Shown: positions 14,310 through 23,060, counted from the first letter of the stretch. The stretch is 40,085 bases of DNA from an uncultured Bacilli bacterium (GCA_944332205.1 CALVJN010000013.1:1-40085); one strand, 5' to 3'. The notes: generated by a model not told the origin, from the letters alone. Program-made: numbers and translations.

Positions 14310-14666
14310 TTATCGTATTTTTTTATCAATTAGTTCCAACATTCTTTGTGGATTATCTATTAATTTTAAATAGATATCAATATGTTTTCGTAGTTCTTTT
14401 ATTAACCTTATTTCTTCATTGGACATTTTTATACCATAAGTCTTGTTTTTGTCACTTACTACATAAGTATCATTTCCAATAAGGTAATCCAAATCAACTT
14501 TAAATAAATTCGATATATCTATTAAAGTTTCAAGTGACGGTACTCTAGTTCCTTTCTCATAACAACAAATACTTACTTTAGTGACATTTATTGCATCACC
14601 TAATTCTTTTTGTGTCATTTTGTTTTCTTTTCTTAATTCTTTTAATCTTCTTCCAAACAAAACCAT
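14310..14666 (-). CDS. XRE-family transcriptional regulator (host)
   Basis: A 118-residue protein from ATG 14666; an ATG at 14693 is possible but has a weaker ribosome site. Residues ~3-62 are an XRE helix-turn-helix (LKELRKENKMTQKELGDAIN, VTKVSICCYEKGTRVPSLET) ending in the typical VDLDYLIGND. Residues 70-118 are a helical C-terminal part, possibly for dimerisation. It sits alone between the SSB gene and the AAA+ gene, reading the same way. Its targets are unknown. Confidence 0.8.
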   Translation of the reverse strand: MVLFGRRLKELRKENKMTQKELGDAINVTKVSICCYEKGTRVPSLETLIDISNLFKVDLDYLIGNDTYVVSDKNKTYGIKMSNEEIRLIKELRKHIDIYLKLIDNPQRMLELIDKKIR

Positions 14667-14743
14667 TATATCACCACTTTCTGGTAATTCCATTATATTT
14701 AATAGAGAAGTTGTTTTGTTTGAAGTTAACTAAATAGGAATTT

Positions 14744-15070
14744 TTATTTACTATCCGATGATAAGAAAGTTATTTTTTCAGCTACTACTTCAACATAATA
14801 CTTTTTACTTTCATTTTCTTTTTCAACTATTTTACTTTGAATTCTTCCTTTAACACCAACAATATTTCCCTTTTTACAATATTCAACAGTAGATTTTGCT
14901 ATTGAATCCCATAGCACACAATTAATGAAATCTGTTTCATATTCACCATTCATATTTTTAAAGCTACGTGGTATTGCTAAAGTAATGTTTGAAACATTTT
15001 TATTTGTTCCTACCTCGATTAGTTCTGGATCTTTAACTAATCTTCCAACCAAAACTATTTGATTTAAAAT
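14744..15070 (-). CDS. ssb: Single-stranded DNA-binding protein, short, apparent ATT start
   Basis: The OB-fold of bacterial SSB is clear: LVGRLVKDPEL, NVSNITLAIPRSF, DFINCVLWDSIAKSTVEYCKKG and VGVKGRIQSK. A TTG at 15052 would remove the first strand. The family-typical N-terminus (LNQIVLVGRL) is instead encoded from an ATT at 15070, exactly 7 nt after GGAGG. The protein is ~108 residues and ends FLSSDSK, without the acidic DDDIPF-type tail that recruits partners in the main SSB. It may be a secondary SSB. No host replication or ribosomal S6/S18 neighbours are present. Confidence 0.82.
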   Translation of the reverse strand: MLNQIVLVGRLVKDPELIEVGTNKNVSNITLAIPRSFKNMNGEYETDFINCVLWDSIAKSTVEYCKKGNIVGVKGRIQSKIVEKENESKKYYVEVVAEKITFLSSDSK

Positions 15071-15151
15071 ATTCTTCCCTCCTTTCGCTATATTACTCTA
15101 TCATTGTTTTTTTATTCGTTCAAATTAAATAAATAAGAAATTTAGATGATT

Positions 15152-15191
15152 AAAAAAAGAAAAAAAAGAATTTCTATAATAGAAAATTCTT
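15152..15191 (-). terminator. Terminator of suf unit
   Basis: AAGAATTT and AAAATTCTT pair around CTATAATAG. The minus strand continues with a long T run. It lies ~50 bp after sufU and before the ssb ribosome site. Confidence 0.65.
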
Positions 15192-15238
15192 TATTTAATA
15201 ATAAAATATCTCAATTATTAAAAATATATATTTTTTTA

Positions 15239-15661
15239 TTATTCAATACTTTCTAAAATTCTTTTAACCGCCTTAATAGGTAACAGTGCACATTTTTTTC
15301 TACTTGGTTGTTTATATATTTCATTATAAATATTTAGTTCTCCTAGTAAATCTTCATCATATGGCATTTCATTTATCATTCTTTCAAAATTGTCAATCAT
15401 AATTTCTGCTTCTTCAATATTTTTCCCTTTTAATTCTTTTGACATAACTGATGCTGTTGAGGTACAAATTGCACATGCTTCCCCATCAAACTTAATATCT
15501 TCTAAAATGCCATTATCAATTTTTACTGCGACATCAATATTGTCAACACAAGATTCATTTCTTGAATTTTGCCTTTTGTAACTATCATCTTCTGGAATTC
15601 CCCTATTTGATGGATTTTGATAATTATCCAAAATAAGTTCTCTTTTCTTTTTACTATCCAT
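15239..15661 (-). CDS. sufU: SufU, sulfur acceptor / zinc-dependent sulfurtransferase
   Basis: A 140-residue protein of the IscU/SufU fold. The zinc/sulfur ligands of Gram-positive SufU are in place: Cys38 and Asp40 (SCVDN), Cys63 (EACAICTSTAS) and Cys124 (RKKCALLPIKA). SufU accepts persulfide from SufS and passes it to the SufBCD scaffold. It lies 27 bp downstream of sufS on the same strand with AAAGGAGAG before the ATG. The rest of the suf operon (sufC, sufD, sufB) is not in this neighbourhood. Confidence 0.92.
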   Translation of the reverse strand: MDSKKKRELILDNYQNPSNRGIPEDDSYKRQNSRNESCVDNIDVAVKIDNGILEDIKFDGEACAICTSTASVMSKELKGKNIEEAEIMIDNFERMINEMPYDEDLLGELNIYNEIYKQPSRKKCALLPIKAVKRILESIE

Positions 15662-15688
15662 TTTTACTCTCCTTTAATTATATATTTA

Positions 15689-16885
15689 TTATACTACAGT
15701 ATCTAATATTTTATCTTGATCTTTTAACGCTTCAACTAATCTATCAATTTCTTCTTTTGTATTGTATAAGTATAAACTCACTCTACAGGTATTACTTACG
15801 CAAATTACTTCTTGTAGCATTTTAGCGCAATGATTACCAGCTCGTATACAAATTTTAAATTGATTTAAATAAATAGCTACATCCTGACTAAAATATTTTC
15901 CTACATTAAAAAGTAATACACCGGATTTGGTATTTTTATTATATATATTTATGTTTGGTATGGTACTAAGTTTTTCAATCAAATATTTTTTTAACTCTAT
16001 TTCATATTTATGAATTTTATCCATTCCTATTTTATCTAAATAGTCAATAGCTGCTCCCATTCCAATTACACCAGCAATATTTCTAGTTCCCGCTTCTAAT
16101 CTTGCTGGTAAAGCCTTTAACGTATATTCTCCATTGCTTGAAAAAGTTTCGTTCATTCCTCCGCCATATTCCATTGGCACAATCTTTTCTAAAAGTTCTT
16201 TTTTACCATATAATACACCAACACCGGTTGGTCCTAACATTTTATGTGCTGAAATACCCATAAAACTTATATTATATTTTTCAACATCTATTTTTAAATG
16301 TCCAATGCTTTGGGTAGCATCTAAAACAAATAAAATTTTTTTTCTTTCACATAACTTTCCTATCTCTTCTACTGGACGTACATCTCCAATAGTATTAGTT
16401 ATATGGGCAATTGCTATAACTTTAGTCTTATTAGTTATTTCTTTTTCTATATTTTCTACAGTAACTTCATAGTCTTCAGTTAAGTCAGCATACTTTATCG
16501 TAAATCCTATTTTTTTAGACAAATTAATCCAAGGTAGTATATTTGAAGCGTGTTCACCTTTAGTAAGCAATACTTCATCATTTTTTGTTAAAAAATTGCT
16601 CATAAATCCAAAGATTATCATATTAAAGGCTTCTGTAGACCCTTTAGTAAAAATTATTTCTTCTAATCTTTTAGCATTTATAAATTTTCTTACTTTTTCT
16701 CTTGCACCTTCATATTCTTGATCTACTTTTAGACTGTTGTCATAATCGCCTCTATGTGCGTTTGCAGTATATTTTGTATAATAATCAACAATTGCATTAA
16801 TAACCGAATTTGGTTTCATCGTAGTTGCAGCATTATCAAGATAAATAAGACCACTTTTAAATATTTCAAAATCTTCTCTATTCAA
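15689..16885 (-). CDS. sufS: SufS, group II cysteine desulfurase
   Basis: A 398-residue PLP enzyme that removes sulfur from cysteine for Fe-S assembly. Motifs: YLDNAATTMKP, HRGDY, the PLP lysine in SAHKMLGPTGVG, and the catalytic cysteine in RAGNHCAKML of the group II type. The start is set at TTG 16885, 8 nt after GGAGG, giving NREDFEIFKSG as in other SufS; the frame extends to 16900, but that overlaps the ribosome site. The 314-bp gap to the divergent HIT gene is AT-rich and holds promoters only. Confidence 0.93.
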   Translation of the reverse strand: MNREDFEIFKSGLIYLDNAATTMKPNSVINAIVDYYTKYTANAHRGDYDNSLKVDQEYEGAREKVRKFINAKRLEEIIFTKGSTEAFNMIIFGFMSNFLTKNDEVLLTKGEHASNILPWINLSKKIGFTIKYADLTEDYEVTVENIEKEITNKTKVIAIAHITNTIGDVRPVEEIGKLCERKKILFVLDATQSIGHLKIDVEKYNISFMGISAHKMLGPTGVGVLYGKKELLEKIVPMEYGGGMNETFSSNGEYTLKALPARLEAGTRNIAGVIGMGAAIDYLDKIGMDKIHKYEIELKKYLIEKLSTIPNINIYNKNTKSGVLLFNVGKYFSQDVAIYLNQFKICIRAGNHCAKMLQEVICVSNTCRVSLYLYNTKEEIDRLVEALKDQDKILDTVV

Positions 16886-17199
16886 TAAATACACCTCCAA
16901 TATTTTTATATATTTTATTAAATAAATTCAATACTTACTGTTATCTATTAATAATTTATTCAAGAATTGTCTTCATACTCATTTAAAATGTATCATAAAA
17001 AAATATTTAATTTGTTCTAATAATCTATAATACTCTTAATCTATATTTAAATTCATTATATCACAAAAATATAATTTAGTTAAATTTTATGAATAATTAA
17101 TTAAAAATTTACACAATATAATAATGATATTGCTGAATTCACACCAAAAATGCTTTATGCATTTTATTTTTTTTGTTAAAATATTTTTGAGGTGATTTT

Positions 17200-17592
17200 A
17201 TGGATTGTGTTTTTTGCAAAATAATAAAAGGTGAAATACCTAGTTACACTTTATATGAAGACGATTTAATAAAAGTATTTTTGGATATTAATCCTTCCAC
17301 TAATGGTGACTGTCTAATTGTTACAAAAGAACATTATGAAAACTTTTTAGATATACCAGAATATTTAATTTCTCATATTCACAAAATAAGTATTAAAATG
17401 TATTCTATTTTAAAAGAAAAATTGGATACCGACGGATTAACACTTATTCAAAATAATTTTTATGGACAAGATATTAAGCATTATCACGTACATCTTACCC
17501 CAAGATATAAAAATGATAAGTTAACTCATTCTTATAATAAAGAAATTATATTAGAGCTAAAAGAAGTTTTTGAGAAAATTAAAAGTGCATAA
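17200..17592 (+). CDS. HIT-family nucleotide hydrolase/transferase
   Basis: A 130-residue protein. It has the family start CVFCKIIKGEIPSYTLYEDD and the catalytic triad HYHVHLTPR (HxHxH). Such proteins hydrolyse adenosine phosphoramidates or dinucleoside polyphosphates; the exact substrate is not decided by sequence. GAGGTG precedes the ATG. A probable promoter is TTTATG, 17 bp, TAAAAT just upstream. The gene is monocistronic and ends in a shared bidirectional terminator. Confidence 0.92.
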   Translation: MDCVFCKIIKGEIPSYTLYEDDLIKVFLDINPSTNGDCLIVTKEHYENFLDIPEYLISHIHKISIKMYSILKEKLDTDGLTLIQNNFYGQDIKHYHVHLTPRYKNDKLTHSYNKEIILELKEVFEKIKSA

Positions 17593-17610
17593 CTGCACTT
17601 ATTTTATTTT
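17583..17610. terminator. Bidirectional terminator between HIT and EEP genes
   Basis: AAGTGCA (17583-17589), loop TAAC, TGCACTT (17594-17600), then ATTTTATTTT on the plus strand and TTTTAATTTT on the minus. It serves the two convergent genes. Confidence 0.8.
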
Positions 17611-18405
17611 AAAAGCTTTTTTTATTATTTGTACATATTTATTTTCTTGTTTTTTCTTTTCTATATCAATTAAAACATAAATTGGTTTATGATCAGATAT
17701 ATCTTCGCTGTCAATAATTCCTGATTCAACTATTTTCCAATCTTTTGGTATAAATATATGATCAATTGTACTTTTTTTACCATTTGGTGCCATATAAGTA
17801 TTATTTTTTATATTTACTTTTTTCATTGCTTTTTCTTCAAGACTAAGAACAAAATTTTTAAAGTCCGAATCTTTTTCATTCATATTAAAATCACCAGTTA
17901 ACACAGTTGGATATCTTTTTTTGTATTTAAATATTATTTTTTTTAATTTTTCTAACTGTCTTTTTTTTATTGAATGTATTTTGTAATCCAAATGAGTGTT
18001 AAATACTATTATTTTTCCTAATTCTTTATCAGATATTGTTATCATTGTAACAATTCTTGGCGTTATAGATTTGTTTATAATTGAATTTTTTAAATCTTTA
18101 AAGTTATTAGCTAACCATGGCAACCAAATTGTTTTATTAAATCTTACTATTTTGTTAGTTATTATTATATTATTTTCATTATATTTAAATTTTGATAATA
18201 TTCCATTACCATAACGATATTTTCCGTAAAATTTATAATTTGTCAATTTTTGCTTTAGAGTCTTTTCGTATTCTTTAGTTAATTCTTGTGTCCCTAAAAT
18301 ATCTATTTTTTCTTTTTTTATTATGTTAACTAAAATATTTGCATTTTTTTCTTTTTTTGATTTTTCTCCATTTTTTATGTTAAAACTTGCAATTTTTAAG
18401 TTCAT
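17599..18405 (-). CDS. Endonuclease/exonuclease/phosphatase-family protein
   Basis: A 268-residue protein of the DNase I-like fold. Motifs in order: LKIASFNIKNG (metal Asn), ILGTQEL (Glu ligand), VFNTHLDYK, VLTGDFNMNE, STIDHIF and the last DISDHKPIYV (catalytic Asp-His). It has no signal peptide, so it is probably cytoplasmic. Members cut DNA, phosphoinositide-like or other phosphoesters, and substrate cannot be told. It lies downstream of the two YjcZ-type genes but a terminator intervenes. Confidence 0.85.
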   Translation of the reverse strand: MNLKIASFNIKNGEKSKKEKNANILVNIIKKEKIDILGTQELTKEYEKTLKQKLTNYKFYGKYRYGNGILSKFKYNENNIIITNKIVRFNKTIWLPWLANNFKDLKNSIINKSITPRIVTMITISDKELGKIIVFNTHLDYKIHSIKKRQLEKLKKIIFKYKKRYPTVLTGDFNMNEKDSDFKNFVLSLEEKAMKKVNIKNNTYMAPNGKKSTIDHIFIPKDWKIVESGIIDSEDISDHKPIYVLIDIEKKKQENKYVQIIKKAFKIK

Positions 18406-18474
18406 AATAAAACCTCTTTCTAATTTTTTATAAATATATTATAGCAACTGTTTAAATATTAATAAAGTGTAATT

Positions 18475-18500
18475 AAAAAAGTAAGCTATTAATGCTTACT
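18475..18500 (-). terminator. Terminator of YjcZ-type gene pair
   Basis: The minus strand has AGTAAGC, a 7-nt loop, GCTTACT and a T6 run, 20 bp after the second small gene. Confidence 0.8.
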
Positions 18501-18518
18501 AAAATGTATTATACATTT

Positions 18519-18623
18519 TTAAAAAGAAACACATCCACCTATTATTATTGCTAATAATATATATATTACGATAACAATAACATAGTTGTTATGTTTTGGA
18601 CAGTTATTTTCAACAGTTTGCAA
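18519..18623 (-). CDS. YjcZ-like sporulation miniprotein, TTG start
   Basis: A 34-residue peptide. TTG 18623 lies 7 nt after AAGGAGGTG. Residues 1-12 are polar with one Cys (ENNCPKHNN). Residues 13-32 form one membrane helix ending in IIIGGCVSF. The pattern of a short polar lead plus a helix ending I-I-G matches the YjcZ/SscA group of tiny sporulation proteins. It starts 17 bp after its sister gene and shares its sigma-K promoter. Confidence 0.7.
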   Translation of the reverse strand: MQTVENNCPKHNNYVIVIVIYILLAIIIGGCVSF

Positions 18624-18640
18624 GTTGATTCACCTCCTTA

Positions 18641-18721
18641 TTACATGTAGGCACCTAGAATTATTACTAGTAAGATGAACAATACTAAAACTATAGCAGA
18701 TGATGAAACATAATTACCCAT
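18641..18721 (-). CDS. YjcZ-like sporulation miniprotein
   Basis: A 26-residue peptide from ATG 18721 behind AAAGGAGGACTAAATT: MGNYVSSSAIVLVLFILLVI, then ILGAYM. It fits the YjcZ pattern (small polar start, VLFILLVIIGA helix). In Bacillus such peptides are made in the mother cell under sigma-K and affect coat assembly or germination. A consensus sigma-K promoter lies directly upstream, which strongly supports this gene. Confidence 0.78.
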   Translation of the reverse strand: MGNYVSSSAIVLVLFILLVIILGAYM

Positions 18722-18752
18722 AATTTAGTCCTCCTTTTTTTATTACTCACAT

Positions 18753-18779
18753 TATTTTATGGAATTTCAAAAAAAATGT
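18753..18779 (-). promoter_or_regulatory. Consensus sigma-K promoter
   Basis: On the minus strand AAC (AC at 18779-18778) is followed by exactly 16 bp and CATAAAATA (18761-18753). This matches the sigma-K pattern AC-16-CATAnnnTA in full. It sits 31 bp before the first YjcZ-like start codon. Confidence 0.75.
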
Positions 18780-18817
18780 TCGGACTGTGTGAAATTTATT
18801 TAAAATAATTGTTAATT

Positions 18818-18845
18818 TTGACAATATTTGTTATGATAGTAATAT
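18818..18845 (+). promoter_or_regulatory. Sigma-A promoter of prsA-like gene
   Basis: A -35 TTGACA (18818-18823), a 16-bp spacer and a -10 TAATAT (18840-18845), 21 bp before the start codon. Confidence 0.65.
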
Positions 18846-18866
18846 ACTTTATGAAAGGAGAAGAAT

Positions 18867-19844
18867 ATGAAAAAAATAGTTATAAGTATGTTAGTAGTAT
18901 TACTTTTAATAACAGGTTGTGGTAAAGTTCCTGTACTATCCAATGGAGAAGAAGCAGTTATTACTCTAGAGGATGGTGCTATTTCTGTAGATGAATTGTA
19001 TCAAGAAATGAAAAATAAATATGCATTAAGTGTATTGATTGATATGTTAGATGAAAAAATTCTTGGAAATAAATATCCAGAAACTGATGATGAAAAATCT
19101 TATGTTTCAAATATGGTAAGTCAACTTCAACTATACTATGATTATTATTACAACACACAATTTTCGTCTTTTGAACTTTTCATTCAATCTCAATATGGTG
19201 CAAATAATACCCAAGAGCTTGAAGAAATATTTTCTTTAGATTATAAAAGAAATCAAGCTATAGAAGATTATGCTAAATCAATTGTTACTGATAGTGAAAT
19301 TGAGAAGTATTATAATGATAAAATTGTTGGTAATATTGAAGCTAGTCATATTTTAATTACTGCTGATTATGAAGATGATGCTACTGATGAAGAAAAAGCC
19401 GAAGCTGAAAAAAAAGCTTTGGAACAAGCAAAAGAAATTATTGCTAAGCTAAATAATGGTGAAGATTTTGCTACACTTGCAAAAGAATATTCAAAAGATG
19501 GTAGTGCTTCTAATGGTGGTGCTTTAGGTGAATTTAATCGTGGTGATATGGTAGATGAATTTTTTGAAGCTGCACTTGCATTAAATGTTGGAGAATATTC
19601 AAAAGAGCCTGTAAAATCAGAATTTGGTTATCATATAATTTTAAAGACTGCTCAAAAAGAAAAGCCTACACTTGAATCTGTAAAAGAAGAAGTAATTGAA
19701 ACACTTGCTGAAGAAAAAATTACTGATGACGAAAATTTAAGTTACAAAGCTTTAATCGAATTAAGAAAAAATAGTGGCATGACTATTGAAGATAAAGATT
19801 TAAAAGAGCAATATGAAAACTATGTATATAATGTAACAAACTAA
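18867..19844 (+). CDS. prsA: PrsA-like foldase lipoprotein (parvulin PPIase)
   Basis: A 325-residue extracellular lipoprotein that helps secreted proteins fold. The signal peptide ends in lipobox LITGC (Cys ~18). Residues ~150-250 are the parvulin domain, with EASHILI, FATLAKEYSKDGSASNGGAL and FGYHIIL. An acidic helical chaperone region flanks it on both sides, as in PrsA. GAAAGGAGAAG precedes the ATG. It is alone in its transcript, with its own promoter and terminator. It is divergent from the sigma-K miniprotein operon. Confidence 0.92.
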   Translation: MKKIVISMLVVLLLITGCGKVPVLSNGEEAVITLEDGAISVDELYQEMKNKYALSVLIDMLDEKILGNKYPETDDEKSYVSNMVSQLQLYYDYYYNTQFSSFELFIQSQYGANNTQELEEIFSLDYKRNQAIEDYAKSIVTDSEIEKYYNDKIVGNIEASHILITADYEDDATDEEKAEAEKKALEQAKEIIAKLNNGEDFATLAKEYSKDGSASNGGALGEFNRGDMVDEFFEAALALNVGEYSKEPVKSEFGYHIILKTAQKEKPTLESVKEEVIETLAEEKITDDENLSYKALIELRKNSGMTIEDKDLKEQYENYVYNVTN

Positions 19845-19861
19845 AAAGTTATTTAAATGAT

Positions 19862-19900
19862 AAAGCCTCGTTTTTATGTCTAAAAACGGGGCTTTTATAT
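19862..19900 (+). terminator. Terminator of prsA-like gene
   Basis: AAAGCCTCGTTTTTA (19862-19876), loop TGTC, and TAAAAACGGGGCTTTT (19881-19896) form a long stem 17 bp after the stop. The DNA from 19900 to 20032 is AT-rich with nothing else visible. Confidence 0.9.
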
Positions 19901-20032
19901 AATAAAAATATATTATAAAAATAAAATTAATTTGTACTTCTACAAGTCACAAGCAATATTCTAAAATTAGAAGATATTTATAAAACATAAAACTTTTGAG
20001 AAGTATTTTATTATTAGATTTACATTAATATA

Positions 20033-20785
20033 CTATTCATCTAAATATTCTTTAAAGCCCAAACTATACATCTTTTGCTTAATTTTAAGTTCTAATTCTT
20101 TTCCAGAATATTTTTTTGACATTCTTTTATATATTTTTTCATATTCTTTCTTTGCAATACTATTATCTTCAATAAAATTTAAACTATTAATTACAGAATT
20201 TATTAAAGATTTTTCATATCCTAAATTATTCAAATAGTCATTGATTTTATTTTTTAGAAAATATGAACTTTTTGTTTTATTTTTTTTAATTAGTTTATTA
20301 GCTATTATTATTATCCTTTCTTTTTGTAATTTCTCATTAAACATTTTAATTTTGGAAAAAACAATATTTTGATCAATTCCTTTATCAATTAACTCTTTTA
20401 CTATTTTATTTGGTCCATCTTTGCTTAAATTCATTTTATCGTTAATAAACGCAGAAACATAAATTTCATCTTTTATATAATTATTTTTTTGTAGCATTTC
20501 TATTACATTTTTTATAATAGATTCATCGACTTCTTTTTTTAACAAGTATTCTTTTATTTCTTTTTTTGTTCTCATTTTATTTGCTATATATTTTAAAGCC
20601 AAATTATATGCTATATATATTAAATTTTCTTCTTCAATAATATTTTTAATATCATCAGTAATATTTTTCTTAATTAATAAATCATATTTTAAAATTAAAT
20701 CTTGATGAGCAACTAAAACTCTTCCGTCTTCTAAAATAATATTATACATATCATTTTTCTTTTTTATAAATTTATTTATTTTCAT
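20033..20785 (-). CDS. recX: RecX, regulator of RecA
   Basis: A 250-residue protein. It has the RecX three-helix repeats: MRTKKEIKEYLLKKEV, then NYIKDEIYVSAFINDKMNLS and GPNKIVKELIDKGID in the centre, and weaker repeats at the C-terminus ending KQKMYSLGF. RecX binds inside RecA filaments and limits their activity. The N-terminal ~60 residues form the small beta domain found in Gram-positive RecX. It follows rpoZ on the same strand, but a terminator stands between them. Confidence 0.88.
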   Translation of the reverse strand: MKINKFIKKKNDMYNIILEDGRVLVAHQDLILKYDLLIKKNITDDIKNIIEEENLIYIAYNLALKYIANKMRTKKEIKEYLLKKEVDESIIKNVIEMLQKNNYIKDEIYVSAFINDKMNLSKDGPNKIVKELIDKGIDQNIVFSKIKMFNEKLQKERIIIIANKLIKKNKTKSSYFLKNKINDYLNNLGYEKSLINSVINSLNFIEDNSIAKKEYEKIYKRMSKKYSGKELELKIKQKMYSLGFKEYLDE

Positions 20786-20833
20786 ATTATCACCTATAAA
20801 AATTATATCTTATTGTTCAAAAATTGACAAAAT

Positions 20834-20858
20834 AAAAGACATTTTTTTACAATGTCTA
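20834..20858 (-). terminator. Terminator overlapping end of rpoZ
   Basis: AGACATT (20837-20843) and AATGTCT (20851-20857) pair; the minus strand then has TTTTATTTTG. The stem includes the last codon and stop of rpoZ. Confidence 0.65.
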
Positions 20859-21053
20859 TTTTTTTATTTTTATATAACCATCAGCTATTTCTTCTAAAGC
20901 TCTTCCAATATTTTTCTTTGATACATATTTATTAATTGGCATTTGTAAATGCCCAGTTGCTGTTATCTCCTTACTTCTTCTAGCTGAAATGTGTACTAAT
21001 TGATATTTTGAATCTACGATATTTAATAATTTATCAATAGATGGATATATCAC
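20856..21053 (-). CDS. rpoZ: RNA polymerase omega subunit
   Basis: A 65-residue protein matching RpoZ: YPSIDKLLNIVDSKYQLVHI, then SARRSKEIT and IGRALEEIADGYIKI. Omega wraps the beta-prime C-terminus and aids polymerase assembly. The length is normal for Bacillota. In many relatives rpoZ is next to gmk, which is not so here. Confidence 0.93.
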   Translation of the reverse strand: MIYPSIDKLLNIVDSKYQLVHISARRSKEITATGHLQMPINKYVSKKNIGRALEEIADGYIKIKK

Positions 21054-21165
21054 TTTATCACCTTCCCTATTTTAAGAATATATTATTAATTTAATAAATT
21101 CAACAGTTTAGACAAAAATTGACAAAATAATAATTATCGCTTTACATATAATATTGAAATATTAT

Positions 21166-22434
21166 TTATTCTACAACGATCCAAGCATTTGGAACGGGTC
21201 TAGTTTTAGCTTGGAAATTACCATTTCGTGGATTTGAAATTATTTGCCCATTTAATGACATTGCAGTAGAAGTTCCGCCATCTAAATTTGCGGCATTTAT
21301 TGCTCCGTAATCTAACATAATTTGTGTTAAATCATTCATATCAGCACCGATGCTTCCTGCTTGTCTACCATCAATTACGAGCAATAAAACAATTCCATCA
21401 GCTCTTTGTCCAATTGCCGTTCTTGGTGCGTCTCCCCAACCACCATTACCTTTTACAAACGATGGATTTCCATTGACAATTAAAAATGGTCCAAAATCAA
21501 CTGCATCTCTTATTCCTGCCGCAAGTGCTTGACTAGCTGTCATTCTAGATAGTATTAATTTATTATCTTTATTAAATCCAATTATTCCACCGCTATTATT
21601 GGCTCTAGAATTATTTGCAATTAATTTACCATTAGAAATAACAACACCATGTGGAACTCCACCAGTAGAGTTCCAATCTGGGTCATAAAATCCTCCTGCA
21701 TTTATCGCAATAACAGCATTATATCTACTAGAAATCTCCGTTATGAATTGACCATATGAGCTTTGTAATTCATCCCCTATACCTTTAGATACTCCTAGTT
21801 TAACTTTTGAAGAATCATAAATTATTGCTAATTTTCCTTTAAATCCATCGCGTGATATATCAATTATTTTGTATAGATCGTTTCCTTCATCTTTAGTGAA
21901 TATATCTCTTTCATATTCTGTCTTATAAGTTACTTGATTAAAGTTTGGCTCTGTAAAATTAATTAAATCAGGATTAGTCTCTTCACCTGTTTCTATTACA
22001 ACATTATTAGCCAAAACTTTATTTACATCGTAATCATCATAAAACCAAGTTGCAAAATATTGATGATTCATTGTTGTCATTGCTGTCGTAATAAGCCAAT
22101 CTTTAAATTTACTTCCAGGAAAATATAAAATAGTTACTATTGAATATCCACCTACAATATAAAAGAATGCAAAAATAGAAAGAGTTATTCTAAGACTTTT
22201 TTTCAGTCTTTTATTTATTTTATCCGTTCCAGTTTTATAGAAAAAAATACCTGTTACTAACATTACAAAGGAATAACATGCAAGTATTAATATAATTAAT
22301 GATAGTGTATCATTAATTAATCTATTACTATTAACTGATACAATATATAAACTTGATAGTAATGGGAATAGAATTATTCCAATTATAATAAATAATCTAC
22401 CAAGTTTTCTTTTGGGTAATTCATTTTTATTCAC
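21166..22434 (-). CDS. Membrane-anchored phosphodiester glycosidase-domain protein
   Basis: About 422 residues. The start is taken as GTG 22434 (10 nt after GGAGG); the frame also opens at TTG 22443. Residues ~10-125 hold three membrane segments. Residues ~200-422 are the NAGPA/DUF2233 domain with AINAGGFYDP, GGVPHGVVISNGK, PRTAIGQR, INAANLDGGTSTAM and a C-terminal PVPNAWIVV. The family removes sugar phosphodiesters or acts in exopolysaccharide handling at the outer face of the membrane. It lies 14 bp downstream of a coiled-coil membrane protein gene, in one operon with CapA. Confidence 0.86.
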   Translation of the reverse strand: MNKNELPKRKLGRLFIIIGIILFPLLSSLYIVSVNSNRLINDTLSLIILILACYSFVMLVTGIFFYKTGTDKINKRLKKSLRITLSIFAFFYIVGGYSIVTILYFPGSKFKDWLITTAMTTMNHQYFATWFYDDYDVNKVLANNVVIETGEETNPDLINFTEPNFNQVTYKTEYERDIFTKDEGNDLYKIIDISRDGFKGKLAIIYDSSKVKLGVSKGIGDELQSSYGQFITEISSRYNAVIAINAGGFYDPDWNSTGGVPHGVVISNGKLIANNSRANNSGGIIGFNKDNKLILSRMTASQALAAGIRDAVDFGPFLIVNGNPSFVKGNGGWGDAPRTAIGQRADGIVLLLVIDGRQAGSIGADMNDLTQIMLDYGAINAANLDGGTSTAMSLNGQIISNPRNGNFQAKTRPVPNAWIVVE

Positions 22435-22448
22435 TACTTCCAAACCTC

Positions 22449-23060
22449 CTAATCACTATTTCTTCCTAGATAGAAACCATCATTATTTATGTCTATATAC
22501 TCTTTATATTTTGATGCTTTGTATCTATCTACTTCTTTATATTTTTTTTCATCATCTAATTCTTCATTTTCGTCAATAATCCAGTTGTTATATTCATCTA
22601 TTTTACTATTAAAGAATTCTATATCACTAACAAAACTATTTACAGTTTTCTCATAATTAATAATATAAGCATTACATTTGTTGTTAGCATCTTGATCACT
22701 ATAATTTTCATTTAAACAATGGCTTTTTAAATATACTGCTGAATCTTCTACTTCAGCAACTAAGTTTTCATATTTTTTTAATTCTTCAATCATATCATCA
22801 TGATTTTCTTCTATCCCAGTATAATAAGATACATATTCTGAAATATCACTATTAATCAAATCTCTTTTAGTACTAAATTCTTCAACCTTTATTTTAAATG
22901 CTTCATAAATATCCTTTATTTCATCAGCAATAATACTTTCTTCTTGAGCATTTTGAAATTTATTATCTTTATAAACTCTAGTTAAAGTAAATATTATTCC
23001 ACTTAAAATAAATGTAATGCCAATTAAAAAGCTAAATAACTTTGCATATTCCCTTTTCAT
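22449..23060 (-). CDS. Membrane-anchored extracellular coiled-coil protein
   Basis: A 203-residue protein with one N-terminal membrane segment (LFSFLIGITFILSGIIFTL) and an extracellular, acidic helical part containing two Cys (SHCLNE, NKCNAY) that could form a disulfide. No enzyme motif is seen. It lies between CapA and the phosphodiester glycosidase on the same strand with tight spacing, so it is probably a structural partner in cell-surface polymer work. The family is not recognised. Confidence 0.65.
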   Translation of the reverse strand: MKREYAKLFSFLIGITFILSGIIFTLTRVYKDNKFQNAQEESIIADEIKDIYEAFKIKVEEFSTKRDLINSDISEYVSYYTGIEENHDDMIEELKKYENLVAEVEDSAVYLKSHCLNENYSDQDANNKCNAYIINYEKTVNSFVSDIEFFNSKIDEYNNWIIDENEELDDEKKYKEVDRYKASKYKEYIDINNDGFYLGRNSD

